Position numbers and translations under genes: made by a program. DNA of 64,000 nt, from contig CP092881.1 of NCBI GenBank assembly GCA_030710605.1, forward strand, positions 73,123,095 to 73,187,094. Direction: 5' to 3'. This DNA is from Cordylochernes scorpioides. Lineage: Eukaryota; Arthropoda; Arachnida; Pseudoscorpiones; Chernetidae. Shown in pieces: positions 44,001 through 55,425 of this stretch (the first letter of the stretch is position 1; every line of letters starts with the position of its first letter). A model generated the notes under the pieces. That model did not search any database and was not told where the DNA came from. It worked only from the letters and a program-made list of their open reading frames with translations.

Positions 44001-44715
44001 TTATTTAGCAAAAGTCATCATGTCATAGGCTAATCATTATGTATCAAGATATTTCTTTCAGCTAACTATAATTACCCTTTCCTTTGATTGTATATGTATA
44101 ACTATACCACACGAATGTCTTGATTGGTACTTAAATAAAGATGCTGGCATGTTTTAGGAGTTGGACTAGTCAGTTATTTCTAAACGACTTCTTGGCGCCC
44201 AAATTTTTATATATAATATGTAATAGGGAAATGTTCTAACTGTATTGTTAGCAGAAAGAAGGTAGCAATGAATCCAGCACCACAAGAGGCAAGGATGGGG
44301 TTGAGAGGACTTACCACAAGGAGGGCCTACTCCTCAAGGCCAAAGAAGAAAGTGGAAGGGTGGTATATATACCCATGAATGGTAAGACAGATGACCTTGC
44401 TTACTTCCATACATATGATATGACTGTCCCCCATGACCTATGTTGACAACAGTGTGCTGACAGAATAATAACACATAAAAACCCCTTTGCCAGGATGCAC
44501 AATGCCCACTAATGTTCGGAATAATAAACATCTAGAATAGCATACCATCATTTTGATTAGCCTTATCTTCCCTATAGGTTTCGGTACACCTGGCTTCACC
44601 TAGTAATGGAAAATGCATTTTGCTAGAAATGGGCCTGCTTTCATAGTAACTGATGAAAGGCAGATGAATAATGAATAGCACAAACGCATTTGTCCATTAC
44701 TTGGCAGGGGGAGGA
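41069..44715. other. LTR-element interior, no clear genes
   Basis: Short frames near 42458-42679 and an AT-rich hydrophobic frame near 43676 lack recognisable motifs. A 36-codon frame at 44269-44379 (NPAPQEARMGLRG) has a basic end like an integrase or gag tail. The polypurine tract is at 44704-44715. Confidence 0.5.
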
Positions 44716-44716
44716 T

Positions 44717-46354
44717 TGTTGGGGCACGTTTTTGTAACCATACCCCAACAGAAGGCGTATGTATAATCAAATCAAATGGATACATGGCTTCCCTCCCACA
44801 TAGACTTACAGACCATTTTTTTTGCCCAGAAACTTAGACACTTGGTGACACCAGACTTCCATGCCGAAAGCTGATGCCTGGTAAAGAAGAAGACATCCAG
44901 AGACATCCGAGCTGGAAACTGTTGTTTCATATGTACATATATTCCCCTCACCAAAAATTTAGGTAAAGGTGACCAGAAAAAAAAATGGAGAAGGAAGATC
45001 TCTAAAGGACTGAACCTTATAAAATATCCTTCCCGAGAAAGGAAAGCGTTATATTACAGTTCAAGTGAAAAGGGGCCTGTGTCGATTTATAGCTAAGACG
45101 GAGGGGGGCGATATATATATATCGTCCCGAGAAAAAGGGAGGATGGTTTTTCAATCCATGTGGAAGGGGGGGGGGGGGGGGGCTGGCGTCTGAAATTTTA
45201 CACTATCGCCGTAGCTGTTGCTCTCTTTAGATTTTTTTTGTTTTGGTAATACTATATGTTCTAATTTGATGGAAGAGGCCTGGAGTCTGAAATCTTACAC
45301 TAGTGCCGTGGCTGATTCTCTCTTTAGATTTTTTGTTTTGGTAATACTATATGTTCTATTTTGATGAGGCCTGGGGCGTCTATGAAATTGATACTGGAGC
45401 CGTTGGCCATTTTGATTGGTGTTTCTTTCGGCGAATGAAAATGGAGAGAGAGATGAATAAAAGAAAATTCTTTGCCAAAAGGCAGGAGATTCGATCGGAG
45501 TCGCTCAGTGAAAGGACAGTCTGCAGACAGGAGACCAGACCTTTGCCGGCACTTTCGAGAAAAGGTAAGCCATTTGTCATTATGACTTAGCGCCTTCCCC
45601 CCCCCCCCCCTTTTGTGTAGTAGCCAACCTAGATTTCGCATGGGCCCTAAAGGGCTATAAAGTAACTTCAGGTCACCTCTATCTAAATTTTACTATGTAA
45701 ATAGCATATCTCGTCAGTATAGACATGTTCCCAAATTTTAAGATATTTAAATAAATATCTAGAGAAATTTTCTTGTTTCCTCTGTTACCTATTTCATACA
45801 TAATTTGCCTTATGGTGCTATTCCCACTGTTTAAATGAAATGTTGTATGTTTCTTACCTATTTGAAGGGAATGTTACTAATAATCAAGTCTCCCATAAAT
45901 TACCGGCCACATACATTGCCGCGAGTGTCTGTGTTTCAGTGTTTTATAGATTGCCCAATTTAATAACGATTTCATGGGTTGTCTGATGAAATTGTATAAT
46001 AGTGTCGCGGCTGTTTCCATCTTTAGACCATTGTTCTGACAATATTATATGCTCGATCCTTGCTTTAGCTCAACTCTTAATCAATTACAGAGTTTTTCCC
46101 CCCTTTTCTTTTTTATTTATTTTATTTATCCTGTTTGCACAAATTGCATTACATGTGATGATGTAAAGACATATGCCGATAGTGCATCACTGACAGCTGT
46201 GCTGCTATTATACAACATTAAGGTCTTGCTGCGGGTTATATACATGGGGTTGTTGGCCTAAATTGCTATATATATATATACTTAAGTAAGGAAACTTTTA
46301 ATAAGTCACATCGTGTATCCTCCCTTTTCAACTATCCAAACCGGGAACCCAACA
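44717..46354 (+). repeat. 3' LTR
   Basis: 1638 bp, nearly identical to 35255-36886. Differences include G/A near 44847, A/T near 44912, AT/GC near 45367 and GG/AA near 45467, besides poly-G and poly-C length changes. Confidence 0.92.
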
Positions 46355-46358
46355 ACCC

Positions 46359-46656
46359 TATTTTCAAAACGACATATTTATGTAAAATTTTATATGTTGT
46401 ATATAGAAACAGCAAGCCCATGTATAACTACAAAATGGCGCCAATAAAGAAGATACCCTGGAGAGAAAGGGTTGGTAAACAGGTAAGGATAGTATAACAG
46501 ATCGTGACATTTGCTCAAGTAACAAGAGATATTTTTTTTTAATATTGGTCGTGGTAGTCCCTGATTGTACGCTGACGTCCTCCCATTCTGACTTTGCCAT
46601 TAGAATATAATCTGGGTCGCTCCTAGCCAAAGAGGGCAAGATAGTAGTTAATTAAC
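46359..46656. other. Unassigned interval
   Basis: A 92-codon minus frame (46364-46639) shows no known motif. I see no repeat match here elsewhere in the window. Confidence 0.4.
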
Positions 46657-46800
46657 CATGCTGCCACCAGAGCGGCCCAGGACTTCCCTCAGTCTCGCCT
46701 TCAGGCTAGTGCGCTTCCAGTTCAAGCCCATAACTGCATGTTGAATGAGAAGCTTACTGTGACATTGTCGCTCCACTCATTTACAACAGTTGATTCGACA
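46657..46800 (+). repeat. LTR 3' fragment, paralogue of 2954-3104
   Basis: From CCATGCTGCC it aligns to the end of the first Gypsy LTR with a few mismatches and a 6-base gap, and stops at the same TCGACA. It is the left edge of the duplicated block and lacks the Gypsy insertion found at 3109. Confidence 0.8.
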
Positions 46801-46949
46801 GGATTAACTGAAGACAACACTTCCAAATATGGAGACAGCAATATCTTGACTATATAAATTCAATTTATTGCGGAGAGTTTATTTAAATCAAAATATATCA
46901 AGCCATGAAAGTTTTGTACAGAATATTATGACTTAAATATATATACACA

Positions 46950-47000
46950 CAAAGCTTTATTAAGACCACTGGTCTTATACAGATTCACCACAGGAAGAAA
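46950..47000 (-). repeat. LINE 3' terminal hairpin fragment
   Basis: Paralogue of 7401-7452: AAGACCactGGTCTTATAC in + orientation, next to (CA)n. Confidence 0.5.
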
Positions 47001-49500
47001 GGAAGCATAGATGGAGCTCCTGTATTACAGGCAGCGCAGCACCCAACAACAGCCTCCAGGTCCAACTCATGTCCAGTGTCCACAAGTTCCTTCATGTCAA
47101 GGTTAGCGTTGGATCCACAGCAGCGGCTTTAAATAATACTCCTCCCTGCCGCGCTAGTGGATAGGGCAAAGAGCTACAAGACAGATGATTCTACCTCAGA
47201 CCACCGCGCCGTCCTCCTCCAACTAGGATCTCCCCCTGCTGCGGGATCACCCAGTGTGGCTATCGTGCTGAGGTCAGCTATTGAACATCTGTCATATTAC
47301 ATCGAGGACGTCGGGTGGGGCCGCCGAGGACCTTGATGATGGAGAGCTCTGGTCGGGATGGAACCAACCGCATGAAGGTTGAAATCTTGGCGGAAATCAG
47401 GTCGCTTCACACAACTCGCCCTGAGCTGGAGTCGTAACCCGAGCCAACCGTTATATCAGGGCCAGGCTCGAGGCCTCATCGACGGAGACCTCGGACTGGC
47501 GCTCCGCCTCCACCGCCGTGCAGCAACCATCGTCAGGGATGAAGAGGGCGAGATTATGGGCGCTCTCCTTCTTCAGGCACCGCTTCGCTCACGACCCAGC
47601 CGAAGTAGACAACTTCATCGCGGGAACCACCACCCCCATCATCCTCGAAGAAGATGATCCTCTACAGCGGTCAGACATTTCCAGGGAGGAAATCGCTGCA
47701 GCCATCCGCACGCTTCCCACCGGAAAGGCCCCGGGATGGGATAGCTTGCCCTGCGAGCTCCTCTCTGCATATGAATATTTATTCTCGGCTCTTCTGTGGA
47801 GGGTGTTCGGAGCTTCCTTGATGCGCGGTGCCCTGCCATCATCTACACGCCGCGGCTCCATTTGCCTGGTCCTCAAAGCCCGTAGTGGTCCTGGTCTAAC
47901 TGGCTTCCGCCCCATCACCCTGCCCTCTACAGACTACAGGGTCCTCGCTGCCATCCTTCTATGGCGTCTCAGGCCCCACCTCCCTACGCTGGCGATTGAC
48001 TGCCAGACCTGCGCTATCCCAGGGAGGTCTCCTTCCTGGAACATCGCTCGGGTCTACGGACGAGGTCGAGATAGCAACTGCGGGGAGGTTGCAGCTGGCG
48101 GTCGTATCTGTGGCCCTGGAGTCCACCTTTGACTCTCTGAACAGAGCATTCCTGATGTCGCTCCTGGTCTCCTTGGGCCTGCCGCTAGCCTTCATCAGGT
48201 GAATCCAGCTCTTTTACGTCAGGGTGAACGCGGCCGTCCAGATTGGAGAACATCACACTGCCGCCTTCCCACCTAAACAGCATGAGACAGGGCTGCGCCA
48301 CAAGGGCCGCGCTGTTCAGCCAGGCTACTATTATGCTCCTGCGTCGCCTTCAGAGTGCCCTCGGCGAGGGCAACGTCATCACCTACACCGACGACATCGT
48401 GCTGATGGTCCGCCTGGAGGAACACTTTGATGAGGTGGCCTCCATCTTCCAGGGCTTCCAGCGCGCCTCTGGGATCTGGTTGAACTTCAGTAAGAGCGTG
48501 GGCCTCTGGTGCGGCTCCTGGCGTGCCCGCGTCGACTCTAGAAATTTCCTGTACTAACACCTGCTTGAGGGTGCTGGGCTGTGACATCCGGCCTAAAGCG
48601 TTAGCCGCCATGCAGGAAGGACATTTCCTGGATCTATTGGCCGCAGCCTTCTGTCCCGCAGGTTCTCCCTCGTCGGTCGGGCCAGAGCCGCCAACTGCTT
48701 GGTGCTCTCCTCCTTCATGCACCACCTCCATGGATACATTCCAACCGACTCTTGCATCTCCAAGCTGGAGGCCTGTCTGGTGCAGTTTGTCTGGGGTCCC
48801 GATCGCACCGCTTTGTTGCCGGCTAGCACCCGTTTCCCTGGGTGGTTTTGGCCTTCTTGACCTCGGCACGCAGATGCGGTTGGCGTGCATCAAGGGGGTG
48901 AAGACTGCGTTGCGTGGAGGTCTTAGCGCCTACTCTTGGGTCTCCGAAAGTGATGCCTGGCTGACTCCTCTTCCACCCAGGACCTGGCTACCAGCTCGAC
49001 GTCGACGGCTTCTCAGATTCTGGGAGGCTACCTCGGAGATCTTGGCCCTGAACCACAGGGAGCTGCCGCAGAATCAGCTTCTAAACCACACCATCATCGG
49101 AGGCTACAGGCTTCTCCGTTCCCTCCCACCCTGATCTCCTCGCCGCCTCGCAGTGGGTGGGAGCGCGGTTTGGAAACCTCATCGGCCATGGGTCCCCCCT
49201 TCTTCGCGTCACCCGCGCTGCCTTCGCGGACGAAGCTGCTCTGTCGCAGTTCATCAGCCGACTCCTGGAAGAAAGGCCTGTCATCCTAGAGGCTTTCACC
49301 ATCATCCAGCAGCCCCCTGACCTGCAGTCTGGATCTTCGGGCATGGCCTGGAGGACGACGCCCTGGCCACCCTCGCGTCTGCAAAGGCGCGAATATATAG
49401 GCACTTCCTCACCCTGGAGTTGCGGGGGTCCAAAAAGACCCCCTCCTGGTCTGGATGAGGGCCCTATCAAGATGGTGGAGTCTCCCTCACTCATAATTAA
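47000..49500 (+). pseudogene. Tx1/L1-like LINE ORF2 relic, copy B
   Basis: It is colinear with 7453-9990. The endonuclease end keeps SDHRAV near 47195. The RT fragment GKAPGWDSLPCELL...FRPITLPSTDYRVLA...PGRSPSWN is open over 47518-48132; the catalytic box reads YTDD at 48384-48395. Frameshifts and stops separate the remaining parts. Damage differs from copy A, so both decayed after the duplication. Confidence 0.82.
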
Positions 49501-50173
49501 TTTTTAAAATTCTCATTGTTTCGTTTTATTCTAACATAGGTGGCAGAGGCAGCGCGCAGCGGTGTAAGTACGGAGAGCTAGCTACGTCATCGCTGACCAA
49601 TGGGAGGCCAGGTTCTTGGAGCGCAGAGCGCCAACTACAATACATCAATATATTTTTTTTATTTATTTAATCTCAATTTGCAGGTGTTACATTCGAGCAC
49701 AGCTCGCGAGTCACCTTGTCCAGATTATTTACACATGGCGAGTTGTAATGCTAGAGTGGTCCCCCGAACCTTACAGGAGGGCAGTTGTTGGGTGTTTGGC
49801 TGTCAGCTAGCCATTGGGTCCAGGTCGTCGGATTCGGTGGCTGAGGTCACCTTGATTTTGAACAATTTCTTGTATAGTTGGATTTGATGATTTTTGAAAT
49901 TGCGAGAATAGTCTTGTCGCAGAGTCTTGATACATCTCTTCTATATTAGGCTGGTTGAGATCTTCTTTGAGAATTTTGTTTGAAAGATTGAATGGGGCTC
50001 CTATAGTGGTTCGTAAGCAAATCCTCATGAAGGCATCTATTCTTTTTTTTATCCGTAGGTGTGATATATTTGCCCCAGACTGGTAGTGAGTACGTGATGA
50101 TGGGTAGAATACAGGTTTTGTACAACGTGAATTTATGCTTTGTTGTTAAATTACTTTTAAAATTAAGCAGGCT

Positions 50174-52472
50174 TTATAGAGATATTTTGGCTATCTTTGC
50201 CTTTCTTATGGTGTTTTGGACATGTAGGTTAAATTTTAATTTCGAATCCAAAGTGACACCAAGATACTTGGCATGGTCGGCCCAACTAATAGTGCTTGAG
50301 TTTACTGTCAGGTTGGTTTGTGGCTTGAATTTTTTGTTATCTCTTGGGGGAAAAACTATTGCTTGAGTCTTAGTTGGGTTAATGTCTAGCTTCCACTCAT
50401 CGCACCATTTGATTATGTCATTTAGGTAATTCTGAAGCTGAGTAACCAATAGGTTGACTGATTTAGAGTTAAATAAAATTGCTGTATTATCTGCGAAGAG
50501 CTTAAGTTTACATTTAGAGTGCAGTGGAATGTCATTAATGTAAATATTGAAAAGGTAGGGTCCGAGGATAGAGCCTTGAGGTACTCCAGTCTGGATTGGC
50601 TTTGGTTCATTATAAAATTTCCTTGCTTGACTGAAAATGTCCTGCCCTGTAGATAATTCTGCATAAAATTGATAATGTCACTTGGAAACTGGTGTTTTGT
50701 GAGTTTCTTTATAAGGCCATTATGCCAAACTTTATCAAATGCTTTCGCAAAATCTAGAAAGACAGCACCTACCACTTCCTTGTGGGATCTTCTTATCTGG
50801 ATGTAGTCCAGAACTGCAATGAGTTGGTGAGTTGTTGAATGCCCCCTTCTAAATCCGAATTGCTGCGGGATGATGAAGTTAGAGTTGTCCAAGTACATCT
50901 GAAGTCTACGTAAAATAATTCTTTCGTAAATTTTGCCGATGGTGGGGAGGAGGCTGATAGGTCTTAGATCTTCAGGGGATTTAGCGGATTTTTTTGGAAT
51001 TGGAATTATGATAGCATGCTTCCAGACTTTGGGGTAGTAACACAAGTGCAGTGCGGCGTTGAAAACTCCAGCTAGAAATACAATCCATTTGATGGGAAGA
51101 TTCTTGGCCATTTGCGGAGTGATATTGTCATGGCCAGGAGCTTTGTGGTTAGCTAAGTATTTAATCACTTCTTTGACTTCATTTGGTGTCGTCATTGTGA
51201 GCATTTTTTCTTGTTGGTGATTATAAGTTATATTTGGTTGGTCTTCTTCTTTTTCCTTGGAGAACTGGTTGGAGAAGTGTTCTGCAAGTTCATTTCCAAT
51301 TTCTTTGTCGGTCAATAAGGTTTTGCCGTTCGTTACTAAACTTGAGATCCTTTCCGTTTTTTCCTGATGGGTTTTGTTTTTCTCCAGAAGTCCTTTGGGC
51401 TTGATTCAATCTTGTGTATGAATTGATTCCAGTTCTCGGTGGAGTCGGATTTGAGGGCTTTGTTAACATTTTCCCTGTAAATTTAAATAAATGGCTCTAT
51501 GGGCTGGATCCCAGGTTGCTTGCCATCTCTTACGAGCTTTATTCTTTTCTTTTATCAAGGCCTTGGTCGAGGGGTTCTGTTTTGATGAAGAGGATGATAT
51601 AACTGTGTTTTTTGAGTAGCTGTTTTAGATTTTATCATTTAGTATGGTCACTGTTGAATCAATATTGGCTTCTGTTTTCAAGGGTATTCTAGGAGGCGTA
51701 CTGGAAATTAAGTCTTGTTGGAAGTGTACCCAGTTAGTGAGTCGGCAAGCCCTAGTCGTGAATTCATCCTTCGGGCAGGTCAGCTCTAGGATTACTGGGA
51801 GGTGATCTGAAGATAAGGCATCCAGGGTCTTAATCCTCGAAGTCCAGGGGATGTTTCTAAAAATTGCGATGTCTAGAAAGTCTGGATTTCCCAAAGGACT
51901 GTAGTGCGTGGGTGAAGAAGGTGCGACAATGTCCAGGTTTTCTTTTTCGGAAAAATTATGAAGCACGGTTCCACTATTATTGGAGGTTCTTGAGCCCCAA
52001 AGAGGGTGCTTGGAGTTCCAGTCTCCTGCAGCGATTACTGATTGATTATTCTCTAACAAGAGATTCAGATCTTCCTCCTGGAGTGGTAGATCGGGTTTCT
52101 TATAGATTGACGATATCTGCACTACTGCCCTTCCATCTGGTTTCATTAGAATTGTGGTGTTTTCCATGTTAGATGTTTGAATCAGCACTTTTTTTTATAT
52201 TTAAGATAGTTTTTTAGAATTATTGCCGTTCCACCGCCCCTTCCAACGATTCTATCGTCTCTTATTGTCTGATAGTTTCTGAGTTTGAGGTCGACAGATG
52301 GTTTTAAGTGTGTTTCACTGAGCAGTGCCATGTCTATTGAGTTTTCTTCTAAAAACTGTAGGAATTCTTCTTTTTTGAGTTTGATTCCGTTGCAATTCCA
52401 GAAAACGATTTTTAAAGGTAATTTTCCTTTCATTGTAAGTAAGTTTTGATAATTTCTAATAACTTTTCGCAC
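50174..52472 (-). pseudogene. Jockey ORF2 (endonuclease and reverse transcriptase), inactivated
   Basis: The AP-like endonuclease spans 52472-51625 in two frames: IVFWNCNG and SETHL in the first, then AAGDWNSKHPLWGS, NPDFLDIAIF and SSDHLPV. RT (51315-50174) shows HKAPGHDNI, LRPISLLPTIGKIYE, QFGFRRGHST, FLDFAKAFDKVWH, then after a frameshift GVPQGSILGP. The catalytic FADD box reads FADN at 50486-50497, so an active-site Asp is lost. At least three frameshifts are visible. The last part (CDEWKLDINPTKT...LGVTLD) is intact. Confidence 0.9.
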
Positions 52473-53568
52473 AGTTCCCTGGTGTCAGAACGAGTAGTTT
52501 TCTTTTTTGCAGTTTCAGCGTAACTTGCCTTTTGTTTTTCAACAGTTGCTTCTTCTGTTTCAGTGGAGCTTGCTTGAGGTATGGTGTTAGGGGAGTTTTG
52601 TCTAGGAGGCTTTACCTGCTGTTGTTGTGGCTTCGGAAAATTTGGGCATCCGCGGTAATTGGCTGTGTGCGCCTCTCCACAATTAGCGCACTTTGGTGGG
52701 AGCTGTTTCGACTTTCTTGGACAATCCTTCGAATGGTGTTCTTCAGCACACTTGACGCATTTGGGCTTCAAAAAACAGTTTAGCTGGCCATGCCCAAAAC
52801 CCTGGCAGTCAAAGCATTGGGTCACTCGTTTTGTAGTCCTGAATGATTCCACGACTATTTTTTGGTAAAGTATTTCGGTTATTCCATAGATTCGTTTATT
52901 TTGTTCATTTTTCGGTAGCTCTACTAGGACTATATTCATCGGTATTTTGGTCGATTATCTATGGAGTCTTTTGACAATAACCTCAGTGAAGCCCATTGAG
53001 ACCAGTTCAGTTACGACGTCTTCTTCTTTGAAGGCTGTGTTGTTACCCCCTTCAATACTACTTTCAGTGGTTTTTCCTCCTGTAGTCTGTAGGAATATCC
53101 TCCATTATTTTTCTGTACATACTCCCTGATTTTTTTGAAGTCGCCTATGTTTTTCGATTTAATTATGTGCTTTTTGCTAGAAATCGTGACTTGGAATGGT
53201 TCCGTGCACAAGCCTTTTAGTTCTTGGCAAAGAAGCTTCCAATCTGCTACATTTTCTGCAATAACAGGTGGAATTCTCGTTTTTTTCACGTTAGTGACTG
53301 TGATCCATGGGCCATCGTTGTCGTTATTTTCTTCATCGTCTTGCGGTGGGTGAGCTGCGTTCATTTGTTGAGAAATTCCAGTGGCGGGACTTTGTTCGTC
53401 GATGTCCATTCTAGGCGTCTTCAGATTACGCTCGCTCCTAGTTGGCGATCTTGAGTCATCCGATTGGGAGCCGCGAGTTCTCTTCTTTGATTGAACCGTT
53501 TCCTCAAGTTTATACTCGATTCCACATTTGTCTAGGATCTTGTTATTAAGGAAGCTTCGATTATGCAT
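52430..53568 (-). pseudogene. Jockey ORF1 (gag-like RNA-binding protein), frameshifted
   Basis: ORF1 binds element RNA. The first part (53568-53011) holds a disordered charged N-terminus, then DGPWITVTNVKK and an RNA-recognition-like region. A frameshift at about 53010-52940 leads to the second part (52939-52430) with PRE-type residues (VESFRTTKRVTQCFDCQGFG) and three zinc knuckles: CFDC...C, CVKC...C, CANC...C. A Gln/Pro/Lys-rich tail follows. The end overlaps the ORF2 start at 52472. Confidence 0.85.
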
Positions 53569-53996
53569 AGTTTCTCGCCGGTTGGTCCGATCGTCGATTT
53601 AATTACAATCGGTAGCATATTATTTAATGTTGCTCATACGTGAATCAATATATATTAAGCCATGAAGTTATATACAGGAGACGATGACTCAGATATATTA
53701 ACTACTCTATGATTAATACATTATTCTGTGGATTAATTAATTATACAAATTAAATATATACATTTTTGATATGAAAATATTAGTAAAAATATTCTAGAAT
53801 GCCGGTCCGAGACCGCAAAAGTAAATATATTAGTAAATTTTGAGAGATAGACGAATTTAAATGAAAATAATAATCTGTTATTCAACATTGTAGTCAAATT
53901 TTTAAATCTATTGTGTTTGTTTATTTACATTTTGAGTGACGGGCTCCTACTTGTCTTTATACATATTATCTTTTTAAAAAAATTATATTTTCAAAT

Positions 53997-54132
53997 ATGA
54001 CTGAAGAAAAACAAAAAACTATCTCAACTCGCACAATACTAAATCTTTTTGAGAATTCCCGGGATATTCTTAGTGGGCTATCGCTTGTTTACTCGGATCA
54101 CGTGGAAAGTACAGCCAACAAAACACAACCAG
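53997..54132 (+). CDS. ANKZF1: ANKZF1/Vms1-like gene copy B, first coding exon
   Basis: It is identical to 13226-13361 except for one base (codon 5 AAC to AAA, Asn to Lys). It has the same ATG context, the same GLSLV motif and the same donor CCAG|gtattt in phase 1. A Jockey element lies 350 bp upstream in what would be promoter or 5' UTR sequence, which copy A lacks. The next exon is 61320-61432. Confidence 0.72.
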
Positions 54133-54604
54133 GTATTTTTGGATAAAAAATAAATTTATAAAACAAATTCATAGAATTTTGCCATTTTAAAAGGTCATTG
54201 TATTTAAATTTGTTCTACATTTTGTTGTTAGTGACATCGAGTTCAATTTTGGTGACTATGGACAAATATTATCCTATTTGATCATTTGGTGCCCATCACT
54301 CGCGGCTCTTCTTGACATTTTGTTACCATATAATTTGATCTTAACATTTAGGTTCCTTGGAGCCTGGCTCAGCAAGCAAGTCAGTGTGAAAGTCCAATAT
54401 TTTTGACTCTCCAGAGACTTCCTCTGATGGGAAATTGGCCAGATGTCATGGAGCCCTTGGACAACTCGTGTTGTCATTTTACTGACCAAGATATTGATGT
54501 GAGTCAAGATAAAGAAATTGGGGAGCAAATTGCACAATGAATTCAGATTTTACCTCGACAAGGTGAACAACCCTTTTCCTTTTATACACCTCCCACCCTC
54601 ACAG

Positions 54605-54715
54605 AAGCTACTTTTCACATATGTAGACATGTGGTGCACTTACAGTAATAGCAGTCGCTAACTACCCACCATGATTATCATGGCCTGTACCACGTATACT
54701 AGGGATAAATTAAAA
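54605..54715 (+). repeat. SINE 3' fragment
   Basis: It starts inside the palindrome (CACATATGTAGACATGTGG) and runs to the 3' end ACCACGTATACTAGGGATAA. Confidence 0.75.
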
Positions 54716-54868
54716 CAAAATAACAGAAGCTATCTATGATAAGGCACAATTCGGATTATATAAATATACATTTATCAGAGTCATCAACAATCAATCAACA
54801 ATCAATAAATCTGTCACCGTTTGCTTTTGTGAATGGAATAAATACCCAAATATGGCCATTTCTTATAA

Positions 54869-54939
54869 GCATCGGTGGTTCAGTGGTAAAATGCTCGCCT
54901 GCCACGCGGGCGGCCCGGGTTCGATTCCCGGCAGATGCA
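54869..54939 (+). tRNA. tRNA-Gly (GCC)-like, second copy
   Basis: 71 nt with the same cloverleaf as 22320-22390: GCATCGG acceptor, TGGTTCAGTGG, anticodon GCC in CTGCCAC, GGTTCGATTCC. The 3' acceptor strand is CAGATGC, so the sixth pair is a G-A mismatch, and the D-arm end has AAAATG for AGAATG. It is followed by a T-run. It may be a pseudogene; flanks match the first copy on both sides. Confidence 0.7.
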
Positions 54940-55264
54940 TTTTTTTTACAATTTTTAAAGCTCATTTATATTATTAAAATATACAAGTATCCGAGTCATC
55001 AATTCTGTCATCGTTTGCTTTTGTGAATGGAATGCTTTTACGTAAAATACGTAACTAATATGACTGAAATTTTAGCAGTATGTATAGTAGAATCTGGAAA
55101 AACTTATAGTGAATATTTCAGGTCTCTATCCCGAATATTCTTCGAGTTATTTGCTCTTTCGCTCGCAAGCAGCGCCTCTAGCGGTGAAGATGGGAGGTAA
55201 TATCAGCTGACCTAATGTACATGTAAAACGTGTTTTAACAGGACATAGAAAAAAAAAAAGGAAG

Positions 55265-55425
55265 ATAAACACAAGGTAATAAGACCAAATCCAAATAAAT
55301 AAATAGTGTGTGACGTTTCGGTAACAGCATTGTTACCGAAACGTCACACACTATTTATTTATATGGATTTGATCTTATTACCTTGTGTTTATAATCTATA
55401 ATCCAAATTGTGCCTTATCAAAATA
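55265..55425. repeat. Compact foldback element
   Basis: This is a nearly pure palindrome: AACACAAGGTAATAAGACC...GTGTGTGACGTTTCGGTAAC, then GTTACCGAAACGTCACACAC...GGTCTTATTACCTTGTG-type arm (one or two mismatches) plus the fixed end AATTGTGCCTTATCA. The CTGANGA part is deleted. Confidence 0.85.

Larger units (their letters stand above)
35255..46354 (+). mobile_element. 11.1-kb LTR retrotransposon with decayed interior, TSD ACCC
   Basis: Two LTRs of about 1.63 kb in the same orientation enclose 7.8 kb. ACCC is repeated outside (35251-35254, 46355-46358). A tRNA-Lys-type primer-binding site follows the 5' LTR and a polypurine tract GCAGGGGGAGGA precedes the 3' LTR. LTRs differ by roughly eight substitutions plus homopolymer lengths, so the insertion is recent. 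Yet the interior has no gag or RT frame: only an integrase C-terminus, a few short frames and a Penelope-like relic. It must be non-autonomous. Confidence 0.88.
49654..53643 (-). mobile_element. Jockey-clade LINE, near full length, TSD ATCAATATAT
   Basis: Direct repeats ATCAATATAT at 49644-49653 and 53644-53653 flank a 3990-bp element with its A-rich 3' end on the left. The host sequence on both sides is continuous with 12780-12860 of copy A, which is the empty site. It encodes a gag-like ORF1 and an endonuclease/RT ORF2, both damaged. Confidence 0.92.

Noticed and set aside
43676..44008. 110-codon hydrophobic frame
   Set aside because: Low-complexity AT-rich sequence gives Ile/Phe/Tyr-rich peptides on both strands; no signal of a real gene.
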